From: an uncultured Acidimicrobiaceae bacterium
GTDB lineage: Bacteria; Actinomycetota; Acidimicrobiia; Acidimicrobiales; Ilumatobacteraceae
Direction: 5' to 3'
NCBI GenBank assembly: GCA_903904615.1
Contig: CAIVDG010000306.1
Coordinates: forward strand, 1-5,795
DNA length: 5,795 nucleotides
Positions 1 through 5,617 of the stretch are shown piece after piece. The translations under genes were made by a program, and so were the position numbers. The notes below the pieces were generated by a model that worked only from the letters and a program-made list of their open reading frames with translations, had not been told where the DNA came from and did not search any database. The first letter of the stretch is position 1. Every line of letters starts with the position of its first letter.

Positions 1-272
1 CCAGAAGACAACTTCCACGACGCCACACCCGCGGCAATGGCAACAACATAAAGAGCGGTGGCGATTGTTCCCACTGATGCATCGTCAAAGGCGAGAACAA
101 GAAGTCGAATGACACCCACGGCAATGATGAGCGAGGCGAGGTATGTGACTAACTCACGAACCGAAAAAGACCAACGCGGGGCGTATGAGATGTTGTCGGC
201 TTGATCGGCGCTAATGACTCCGTGCGAAACGAGGTCGTCGAGAAGTTGACGTTGTGTTTTGTCTTGTTCCAT
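1..272 (-). CDS. DUF2157-like membrane protein, N-terminal part (runs off left edge)
   Basis: This frame stays open from an ATG at 272 to the window edge: 90 codons, with the 3' end missing. Residues 1-30 are a soluble helical segment (LLDDLVSHGVISADQADNI, 10-28) of the 'long helix, G-I-S, helix' type seen at the N-terminus of DUF2157 predicted membrane proteins. Two hydrophobic stretches follow, at about 40-61 and 66-85, separated by a short FDDAS loop. I infer an integral membrane protein; the family assignment comes from the look of this N-terminus only, and no enzymatic role can be given. The start lies 19 nt after the stop of the acyltransferase gene on the same strand, so co-transcription is likely. 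No strong Shine-Dalgarno precedes the ATG, and no other in-frame start lies between it and the upstream stop codon. Confidence 0.75.
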   Translation of the reverse strand, partial: MEQDKTQRQLLDDLVSHGVISADQADNISYAPRWSFSVRELVTYLASLIIAVGVIRLLVLAFDDASVGTIATALYVVAIAAGVASWKLSS

Positions 273-291
273 GTCGTAAGTGTGACACGGA

Positions 292-2388
292 TTAGGAGTT
301 ACTTATGTACCAATCAACTACTGGAGCGATAGCCGCGTCCAATAGCGGCGCCACAAACATTGCATAGGAACCCGTTATGTGGTTGTCGTCTCTGTACACC
401 AACAAATTTCCAACAATTGTTGGGCACACGGTGCTGGTACAGAACCAATTGCGCACCCACACCACGTGTTCTCCACTGGTATCAAAGTCCCGCATCATCT
501 CAAACATGTCAACGCGATATGCATTGGTAATAGTGGGTGAACATTGTTGAACATTTGTGTAGTTCCTGCTTAGACATGACGGAACCAACTGCCCAGGGTA
601 CGGCGTGTCTTCCACCAAGATGGGAGTGATTCCTCGAGCACGTAATGCATCGAGAGTTCCTTGCATTCCCTCGCGCCATTCTTTTTGCCACATGGGCTTA
701 CGAGTAGACGCAGATAACAAGCGATCAAAATGAATGACAAACGCGAACTTCACACCGTCAGCCACCATGGCATCCAACGTGTTCGCTCTCCACTTTTTGC
801 ATTCGGGATACACGCGACCCAGCACCTTGTTGTACACCGGTATCTCAGCAGGCGGACAACCGGCCTTTGTATAGACATTCAGTTTCCAGTTGCGCTTTAT
901 GGCGACTTTCTCAAACGCAGGAAACCATTGCGCTGCATGTGAGTCTCCGTATAAACCAACAACTGTTGTGGAATCGGTTTTTCCGAAACTGCATCCTGGT
1001 TTAGGTTCGACAGGCGTAAAGCGAACGTGACATCCATCTTCATAGATGATGGGCTGATCAGAAACTACTGCTTGAAGTGACGGGGTGAGATTCCCTGGTA
1101 ACCCCGTTGCTTTTGCAGCATCAACAATGGCCTGCAGTGGTCGACCAAGTGCTGGCATTTCGGGAACCGCTGGAACTGTTGTTGTAGGACCAGGAACTGT
1201 TGTTGTTGTGTCCAGGACTGGCGTGGTGGCATCGGGTCCCAATGTGATGCTGGGTGGATTGTTTCGCGCCATCACGGCTGTGCCACCCAAGAGCGACACC
1301 AACGCAACGGCGAGTGCAACTGCGCGCACACCACGAATAGAAATGTTCTGTCGAATGGGATTCTCCACCAATCGATACGAGAACTCCGAAAGTCCGAGCG
1401 TGATGGCAAGACACAACAGTCCGTCCACCACGCTGAGCTCTCGGCCCAATGCTGGTTCCGCAATGATGAGAATTGGCCAATGCCATAGATACGCAGAGTA
1501 GGAACGTGAGCCCAACCACTGAAGTGGCCAGTAACGCAACACAGCAAGTGGCGCCCACGATGTAGCCATTCCACCATTAATGGCGAGAACTGTTGCCATG
1601 ACTGGTACGAGTGCCCATGGACCAGGAAAAGTTGTTTCTTCACTGAATGCAATAACACTGACAACAATTCCGACAATGCCAATCCAACCACCTATTGCAG
1701 CGGCAGATTTGGCATTGCGAGATGCTGCAAGCGGAAGCACTGCAAGTAACGCACCCAATGCAAGTTCGAATGCGCGGGTATGTGGCGAGAAAAACGCCCA
1801 CGGCTGCGATGTTTGCATCAGCATCATGCAGGCCACAAACGACGCGACTGCGACGACTAGCGACAGTATGCCCACACGCACTCTGACTGTGAGGCGTGAC
1901 CTATTGCTCATTCCAATGCACACCAACGCAATAAGTGCAGGCCACACAACGTAGAACTGCTCCTCCACTGCCAAACTCCAGTAGTGCTGAAGTGGTGATG
2001 GTGGAAACGACGACTGCAAATAGTCGGCACCACGATGTGCAAAAAGAAGATTCGAAGCAAATCCGGCGGTAGCGATCATGTCGCTGGTGAGCGACCGTAC
2101 GCGGATGGGTTCTAGCCAAATGTAAGAGGCACCCAAGGTAAGAACGGCAACCAAAGCTGAGACGGGAAGCAGACGACGAATGCGTCGGGCATAGAAAGAG
2201 GCCAGCGAGATAGTCCCCGATGTTGCTCTTTCATTCACCAGCAGCGATGTAATGAGAAAACCAGACAACACAAAGAAGACATCGACGCCTACATAGCCAC
2301 CATCAAGACCTGGAACGCCAGCGTGAAAGAGAAGTACTGCGGCAACAGCGAGCGCCCTAAGCCCTTCAATGTCTTGTCGCCGTTGCAT
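292..2388 (-). CDS. Membrane O-acyltransferase with C-terminal SGNH domain (OafA/YrhL-like)
   Basis: This 698-residue protein is predicted to transfer an acyl group, usually acetyl, across the membrane onto a cell-surface sugar; the acceptor cannot be read from sequence. The N-terminal acyltransferase_3 domain (about 1-345) shows family hallmarks: IEGLRALAV (7-15), the candidate catalytic H22, GGYVGVDVFFVLSGFLIT (30-47), SLAVEEQFYVVWP (138-150) and SYSAYLWHWP (296-305), with about ten membrane segments. A further membrane helix (about 354-374) and a Thr/Pro-rich linker (about 383-411) lead to an SGNH hydrolase-like domain. That domain carries GDSHAAQW (481-488, nucleophile S483) and a DxxH pair (D667, H670), so the triad looks intact. 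It also has eight cysteines (453, 466, 511, 530, 605, 616, 650, 655), suiting a disulfide-bonded extracytoplasmic domain. The length is normal for the two-domain subtype. The ATG at 2388 begins the conserved N-terminus directly and has no clear Shine-Dalgarno. It is divergent from the importer operon. Confidence 0.95.
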   Translation of the reverse strand: MQRRQDIEGLRALAVAAVLLFHAGVPGLDGGYVGVDVFFVLSGFLITSLLVNERATSGTISLASFYARRIRRLLPVSALVAVLTLGASYIWLEPIRVRSLTSDMIATAGFASNLLFAHRGADYLQSSFPPSPLQHYWSLAVEEQFYVVWPALIALVCIGMSNRSRLTVRVRVGILSLVVAVASFVACMMLMQTSQPWAFFSPHTRAFELALGALLAVLPLAASRNAKSAAAIGGWIGIVGIVVSVIAFSEETTFPGPWALVPVMATVLAINGGMATSWAPLAVLRYWPLQWLGSRSYSAYLWHWPILIIAEPALGRELSVVDGLLCLAITLGLSEFSYRLVENPIRQNISIRGVRAVALAVALVSLLGGTAVMARNNPPSITLGPDATTPVLDTTTTVPGPTTTVPAVPEMPALGRPLQAIVDAAKATGLPGNLTPSLQAVVSDQPIIYEDGCHVRFTPVEPKPGCSFGKTDSTTVVGLYGDSHAAQWFPAFEKVAIKRNWKLNVYTKAGCPPAEIPVYNKVLGRVYPECKKWRANTLDAMVADGVKFAFVIHFDRLLSASTRKPMWQKEWREGMQGTLDALRARGITPILVEDTPYPGQLVPSCLSRNYTNVQQCSPTITNAYRVDMFEMMRDFDTSGEHVVWVRNWFCTSTVCPTIVGNLLVYRDDNHITGSYAMFVAPLLDAAIAPVVDWYISNS
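1172..1206 (-). repeat. Two-copy 21-bp-period repeat encoding the TTTVP linker
   Basis: The 14-mer GGAACTGTTGTTGT occurs at 1172-1185 and again at 1193-1206 on the plus strand, a period of 21 bp. Read on the minus strand, it encodes the repeated TTTVP heptads of the linker (about residues 394-407) between the last membrane helix and the SGNH domain of the acyltransferase. An array with an exact multiple of three can expand or contract without breaking the frame. Confidence 0.7.
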
Positions 2389-2395
2389 CCCATCA

Positions 2396-2401
2396 AGTAT
2401 T
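2396..2401 (-). promoter_or_regulatory. Possible -10 box for a leaderless acyltransferase transcript
   Basis: On the minus strand AATACT (4 of 6 matches to TATAAT) is followed by exactly 7 nt and then the ATG at 2388. That places a transcription start at or next to the start codon, and the gene lacks a Shine-Dalgarno. I see no good -35 element at the usual distance, so this is a weak call resting on geometry. Confidence 0.3.
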
Positions 2402-2460
2402 GCGTGCCACTTCCCACTACCTGAGGCACAGATTGGGGCTCTTAGTCACAGCGCAGGCGT

Positions 2461-2488
2461 TTGGCCTAGTGGCTCCGTGGTCTAAGGT
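2461..2488 (+). promoter_or_regulatory. Candidate promoter of the amino-acid importer operon
   Basis: A -35-like TTGGCC (2461-2466; 4 of 6 to TTGACA) and a TANNNT-type -10 box TAAGGT (2483-2488) are separated by 16 nt. Transcription would start near 2495, giving a 5' leader of roughly 30 nt that contains the ribosome binding site. The same heptamer CTAAGGT occurs in front of the DUF2786 gene (4926-4932), which supports it as a real box in this genome. Confidence 0.45.
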
Positions 2489-2516
2489 TTCCAACGACCA
2501 TTTCCACGTCATTCCC

Positions 2517-2522
2517 AAGGAG
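2517..2522 (+). promoter_or_regulatory. Strong ribosome binding site of the binding-protein gene
   Basis: AAGGAG ends 5 nt before the ATG at 2528. It is the best Shine-Dalgarno in the window and fixes the start used for the lipoprotein. Confidence 0.8.
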
Positions 2523-2527
2523 TCACA

Positions 2528-3328
2528 ATGGCCCGTCATACCCGTGTGCTTGCAGCAGTTGCAGCACTTTCACTCGTTATCACCGCTTGCGGTGGAGACG
2601 ACTCATCATCAGACACAACCGTCGCTTCCGGCGGTGAACTTGAACTCGTCAAAGAGGGTTCACTCACCGTTTGTTCAGACGCACCATATGAACCATTCGA
2701 GTTCCAAGACGAGAACGGTGAATGGACCGGCTTCGACATGGATGTTGTCCGCGCGATTGCTGAAGACAATGGTCTTGAGCTTGAAGTAAGCGTTCAACCA
2801 TTCGACGGAATCTGGCTCGCACCTGCTGCAGGCAAGTGCGACATGGTGGCATCATCAATGACCATCACAGCAGAGCGCGAAGAAGCAGCAGACTTCACAA
2901 AGAGCTACTTCGACGCATTCCAGTCGTTGCTTGTTCGCAAGGACGATGCAGCTACCTTCAACTCACTTGATGCATTGGCAGGAAAGACCATTGCTGTGCA
3001 GACCGGAACAACCGGCGAAGCATTCGCAAATGCAAACAAGCCAGAGGGTGCAACCATTCAGTCATTCGACGAAGCATCGGCCATGTTCCTTGCTCTTGAG
3101 TCAGGTCAAGTAGACGCAGTTCTGCAGGATTACCTCATCAACAAGGAGCGCGCAGACAAGCAAGGAACATCAGCTGTTTCTGTGAAGTTCGAAGACACAC
3201 CAGAGCAGTACGGCTTTGCTGTAAAGACTGGTGACTCTGCACTCCTCGACATCTTGAACAAGGGCATTGATGCTCTCAAGGAGTCCGGCGAGTACAAGAC
3301 CATCTACGACAAGTACTTCATCGGCTAA
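2528..3328 (+). CDS. Polar amino-acid ABC transporter substrate-binding lipoprotein (SBP_bac_3)
   Basis: This 266-residue protein is the extracytoplasmic receptor of the importer. A positively charged N-terminus, a hydrophobic core (about 7-20) and the lipobox ITAC (cleavage before C21) make it a lipoprotein. A polar S/D/T-rich tether follows (22-35). The mature part is a type 3 solute-binding fold: APYEPFEF (52-59), TGFDMDVVRAIA (67-78), SSMTITAERE (109-118), TGTTGEAF (159-166) and VDAVLQDY (195-202). By analogy with HisJ/GlnH, R117 should hold the ligand carboxylate and D201 its amino group. C49 and C104 may form a disulfide. The exact amino acid cannot be read. Length is typical. It is the first gene of the operon, with a strong ribosome binding site and strongly biased codons (13 of 14 Lys are AAG, 13 of 14 Phe are TTC), which suggests high expression. 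Confidence 0.96.
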   Translation: MARHTRVLAAVAALSLVITACGGDDSSSDTTVASGGELELVKEGSLTVCSDAPYEPFEFQDENGEWTGFDMDVVRAIAEDNGLELEVSVQPFDGIWLAPAAGKCDMVASSMTITAEREEAADFTKSYFDAFQSLLVRKDDAATFNSLDALAGKTIAVQTGTTGEAFANANKPEGATIQSFDEASAMFLALESGQVDAVLQDYLINKERADKQGTSAVSVKFEDTPEQYGFAVKTGDSALLDILNKGIDALKESGEYKTIYDKYFIG

Positions 3329-3336
3329 TTAGCCGA
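3321..3336 (+). repeat. Perfect 16-bp palindrome over the binding-protein stop codon
   Basis: TCGGCTAATTAGCCGA is perfectly self-complementary. As RNA it would form a 6-bp GC-rich stem with an AAUU loop, and the UAA stop (3326-3328) lies at the stem-loop junction. No U-run follows, so it is not a standard intrinsic terminator. It sits where binding-protein operons often have hairpins that stabilise the upstream mRNA or reduce read-through into the permease gene; that role is an inference. Confidence 0.6.
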
Positions 3337-3355
3337 CACTGAACTAACAGAAAAC

Positions 3356-3362
3356 GAGGGGG
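3356..3362 (+). promoter_or_regulatory. Ribosome binding site of the permease gene
   Basis: GAGGGGG lies just before the ATG at 3365; its GAGG core ends 5 nt from the start codon. It lies 27 nt after the binding-protein stop and 19 nt after the palindrome, so the permease can be translated independently. Confidence 0.65.
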
Positions 3363-3364
3363 CC

Positions 3365-4156
3365 ATGGCAATCAGCAAGCGCAAGCGTGCGATGTACACA
3401 CGGTATGCCGTGTATGCACTCAGCATCGCTGCATTGCTGGCCGTGGCCCTTCTCGTTGACTGGAGCAAACTTTCCAATGCAATGTTTCGATGGAACCTTG
3501 TAAAGGAACAATTCCCCGACATCCTCACCAAAGCCGCGAAGAACACAGTCATCTTCACCATTCTTGGCTTCGCCGGCGGGCTCTCATTCGGACTCATCTT
3601 TGCGCTGATGCGCCTCAGCACGATTCGTCCGTACAGATGGTTAGCCGCCATCTACATTGAAATTTTCCGAGGCATTCCCCTCGTTGTCACTCTTCTCATT
3701 CTTGGTTTTGGCATTCCCATCGCTACGGGCTGGCAATGGCCAAACGCATACATGCAAGGTGCGGTTCCGCTTGCCTTAGTTGCCGCTGCATACATGGCTG
3801 AAACAATTCGCGCCGGCATTGAAGCCGTGCCCAAAGGCCAAATGGAAGCTGCGCGATCACTGGGTATGTCGTACCCGCGCGCAATGGCCACCATCATCAT
3901 TCCGCAAGCACTACGCATCATCATTCCGCCATTAACGAATGAATTCGTTCTGCTCATTAAAGACACCTCGCTCATTTCAGTCCTTGGCGTTACTGCCGCA
4001 ACAAAAGACTTGGCGCGCTTTGGCCGTGACGGCGTTAACTCAACGGCCAATGCAACACCACTTATGGTGGCGGGTCTTGTGTACTTAGCAATGACTCTTC
4101 CTCTCACACAATTAGTGGCATGGATGGAACGTCGCGCAAAGGCGGCAGGTAAATGA
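3365..4156 (+). CDS. Polar amino-acid ABC transporter permease (HisM/GlnP family)
   Basis: This 263-residue integral membrane protein forms the transport channel for the substrate delivered by the upstream lipoprotein. A basic cytoplasmic N-terminus (KRKR, 5-8) precedes a first helix (about 13-31). Further hydrophobic segments lie at about 60-82, 100-120, 133-146, 186-208 and 232-251. The cytoplasmic coupling loop is the EAA motif of the family, about 146-169 (AETIRAGIEAVPKGQMEAAR, then SLGMS), with the invariant Gly at 151 and 167; it docks into the ATPase. IPPLTNEFVLLIKDTSL (187-203) is also typical of HisM/GlnP proteins. Only one permease gene is present in the operon, so a homodimer is expected. 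Its stop overlaps the start of the ATPase gene (ATGA, 4153-4156), which suggests translational coupling. Confidence 0.95.
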   Translation: MAISKRKRAMYTRYAVYALSIAALLAVALLVDWSKLSNAMFRWNLVKEQFPDILTKAAKNTVIFTILGFAGGLSFGLIFALMRLSTIRPYRWLAAIYIEIFRGIPLVVTLLILGFGIPIATGWQWPNAYMQGAVPLALVAAAYMAETIRAGIEAVPKGQMEAARSLGMSYPRAMATIIIPQALRIIIPPLTNEFVLLIKDTSLISVLGVTAATKDLARFGRDGVNSTANATPLMVAGLVYLAMTLPLTQLVAWMERRAKAAGK

Positions 4157-4914
4157 GTCAAGAACCAATCTTCATTGACGATTACGTCGTCAGCATTTCT
4201 GACCTCAACAAGTCGTTCGGCACTAACCACGTTCTTCGTGGAATCGACCTTGAAGTACAACGTGGTGAAGTGGTGTGCATTATTGGCCCATCCGGATCCG
4301 GCAAGAGCACGTTGTTGCGCTGTGTGAACATGCTGGAAAAGCCAAGCAGCGGTCAGATTGTTGTTCTTGGTCGCGAACTCACACATATTGATTGCGACAT
4401 CGACGAAGCCCGTTCGAAAATTGGCATGGTCTTCCAACAGTTCAATCTGTTCCCCCACATGACTGCGCTACAGAATGTCTGTGTTGCCCAACGCAAAGTG
4501 CTGAAGCGCAGTGCCGCGGAAGCCGAACAAACTGCTCGTGCGTTGTTGCAACGAGTTGGCCTTGGTGAAAAAGCCGATGCATACCCCGGCCAACTCTCTG
4601 GTGGACAACAACAGCGTGTTGCTATTGCGCGTGCGCTGGCCATGAACCCCGACGTCATGCTGTTCGACGAAGCCACCAGCGCACTAGACCCAGAACTTGT
4701 GGGCGAAGTACTGCAAGTTATGCGCTCGCTTGCCGATGAAGGAATGACCATGTTGGTGGTCACCCACGAAATGAGCTTCGCCTCGAACGTTGCATCGCGT
4801 GTTGTTTTCATGGACGGTGGCGTCATTGTGGAACAAGGACCGCCTTCACAGGTCATTTCTTCGCCTCGCGAAGAACGCACCCGCACGTTCCTTGCGAACG
4901 TGCTGAACCACTGA
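4153..4914 (+). CDS. Polar amino-acid ABC transporter ATP-binding protein (GlnQ/HisP family)
   Basis: This 253-residue cytoplasmic ATPase drives the importer as a dimer on the permease. All catalytic elements are present: aromatic A-loop F22, Walker A GPSGSGKST (45-53), Q-loop FQQFNLFPHMT (94-104), signature LSGGQQQR (148-155), Walker B VMLFDEATSALDP (168-180, catalytic E173), D-loop SALD (176-179) and switch H205 (VVTHEM). The QFNLFPH and THEM-FA patterns are typical of the polar amino-acid subfamily. A short extra N-terminal stretch (1-12) precedes the first strand; otherwise the length is usual. The start overlaps the permease stop by 4 nt and has only a weak AGGT upstream, in keeping with coupling. 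This is the last gene of the importer operon; the next gene appears to have its own promoter. Confidence 0.97.
   Translation: MSQEPIFIDDYVVSISDLNKSFGTNHVLRGIDLEVQRGEVVCIIGPSGSGKSTLLRCVNMLEKPSSGQIVVLGRELTHIDCDIDEARSKIGMVFQQFNLFPHMTALQNVCVAQRKVLKRSAAEAEQTARALLQRVGLGEKADAYPGQLSGGQQQRVAIARALAMNPDVMLFDEATSALDPELVGEVLQVMRSLADEGMTMLVVTHEMSFASNVASRVVFMDGGVIVEQGPPSQVISSPREERTRTFLANVLNH
4883..4903 (+). repeat. 8-bp perfect inverted repeat at the ATPase 3' end
   Basis: GCACGTTC (4883-4890) and GAACGTGC (4896-4903) are exact reverse complements around a 5-nt CTTGC spacer. The structure lies within the last codons of the ATPase gene and its right arm touches the putative -35 of the next promoter. It lacks a following T-run. 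It may be an operator, a read-through-limiting hairpin, or chance: about one such repeat every 10 kb is expected at random for short loops. Confidence 0.45.
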
Positions 4915-4939
4915 ACACCCTCCGCCTAAGGTGCGTCGC
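4903..4939 (+). promoter_or_regulatory. Candidate leaderless promoter of the DUF2786 gene
   Basis: The -10-like TAAGGT (4927-4932) is followed by 7 nt and then the ATG at 4940, so transcription would begin at the A of the start codon. A poor -35 match, CTGAAC (4903-4908), lies 18 nt upstream. The absence of any Shine-Dalgarno before 4940 agrees with a leaderless message, a common arrangement in actinobacteria. It also argues against the GTG at 4931, which overlaps the box. Confidence 0.5.
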
Positions 4940-5617
4940 ATGAGCGACCAACGAGACCGTATTCAGGCACTTCTTACTCTGGCGCAGCACCCCAATACGC
5001 CCCAGGCCGAGGCAGAAACTGCGCTTGCTCTTGCGTCAAAACTTATGCAAAAGCACGGCTTGTCAGAAAGCGACATTGCCGACTCTGCCCCCGCAGAAGA
5101 CACAGAAGTTGTCATTCGTACATTCCTCATTGGTGGTCCGTACCGCGTGCGGCGCAAAGACCTGTTGTGGCACATTGCGCGCTTGCATTCATGTGTGGGC
5201 TACCGCGCATTCGACGACGATGACGACAACTGCGTCATCGTTCTCTACGGACGCGACAGCGACATCACTGCTGCGTACACGCTGTTCTGCGCAGCAGACT
5301 TACTTGGCGCTCGTGTGTTGCCACGCGGAGACCGCTCGTGGCGCACTGCGTGGTGGAATGGTTTCACGCAAGGAATTGTGGAAGCACTCAACACATCACG
5401 TAAAGAATTCATCAGCGAAACACCGGGTTCAGGTCTGGTACTTGCAAGTCGTATGGATCGCGCTACACGCGAAATGCGCGCCACCGCTCCTCCGTTATCA
5501 GGAAGTCGCTCCTACACCGACACATCGTCTGGTGCGTACGCAAATGGTCGCGCTGCCGGACAAGGGTTCTCCACCGGCGGTCGTTCATTCACCAGCGGAG
5601 TCCGCGGCGAATTATGA
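4940..5617 (+). CDS. DUF2786 domain-containing protein
   Basis: This 225-residue soluble protein has no signal peptide or membrane segment. Residues 4-43 match the DUF2786 pattern: a helix RDRIQALLTLAQHPNT (5-20), an Ala/Glu-rich helix (AEAETALALASKLM, 23-36), then QKHGLSESDI (37-46). A second region (about 57-150) includes an aspartate run (D92-D96) between C85 and C98, and SWRTAWWNGFTQGIVEAL (133-150), which resembles the partner domain often found after DUF2786. The Gly/Ser/Arg-rich tail (186-225) contains YANGRAAGQGF (200-210), also usual in this family. The molecular function is unknown; the family occurs in bacteria and phages, and I would not assign a reaction. I chose the ATG at 4940 because MSDQRD begins the domain directly and a -10-like box sits 7 nt upstream. 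A GTG at 4931 would add three residues. Its stop overlaps the next start (ATGA). Confidence 0.85.
   Translation: MSDQRDRIQALLTLAQHPNTPQAEAETALALASKLMQKHGLSESDIADSAPAEDTEVVIRTFLIGGPYRVRRKDLLWHIARLHSCVGYRAFDDDDDNCVIVLYGRDSDITAAYTLFCAADLLGARVLPRGDRSWRTAWWNGFTQGIVEALNTSRKEFISETPGSGLVLASRMDRATREMRATAPPLSGSRSYTDTSSGAYANGRAAGQGFSTGGRSFTSGVRGEL

Larger units (their letters stand above)
2389..2527. other. Divergent intergenic region between acyltransferase and importer operon
   Basis: These 139 bp separate the two divergent genes and must hold promoters for both directions. Candidate elements are listed separately. I see no strong operator-like palindrome: the best inverted repeat is only 5 bp (GTGCC 2404-2408 and GGCAC 2425-2429) with a long spacer. 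No small gene or riboswitch could be supported. Confidence 0.7.

Noticed and set aside
1085..1954. Plus-strand open frames of 138 and 124 codons antisense to the acyltransferase
   Set aside because: They lie wholly inside a well-supported gene on the other strand and contain no motif or ribosome binding site that would support translation.
2404..2429. GTGCC/GGCAC inverted repeat in the intergenic region as an operator
   Set aside because: The arms are only 5 bp with a 16-nt spacer, easily expected by chance.
2400..2789. A plus-strand frame starting in the divergent intergenic region
   Set aside because: It runs out of frame into the lipoprotein gene, has no Shine-Dalgarno, and its His/Ser-rich product looks non-coding.
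3652..4458. A 268-codon minus-strand open frame across the permease-ATPase junction
   Set aside because: It is antisense to two clearly recognised ABC transporter genes, its translation shows no family motif, and such frames arise from the codon structure of the opposite strand.
4353..4886. A 177-codon minus-strand open frame antisense to the ATPase
   Set aside because: The sense strand encodes every ABC ATPase motif, while the antisense translation is low in hydrophobic order and rich in Ser/Thr/Arg, as expected of a shadow.
4931..4939. GTG at 4931 as the start of the DUF2786 gene
   Set aside because: It overlaps the TAAGGT promoter-like box, has no Shine-Dalgarno, and adds only VRR before a methionine that starts the domain.
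4904..4939. Intrinsic terminator after the ATPase gene
   Set aside because: There is no T-run after the inverted repeat at 4883-4903 and no other GC-rich stem in the 25-nt gap.
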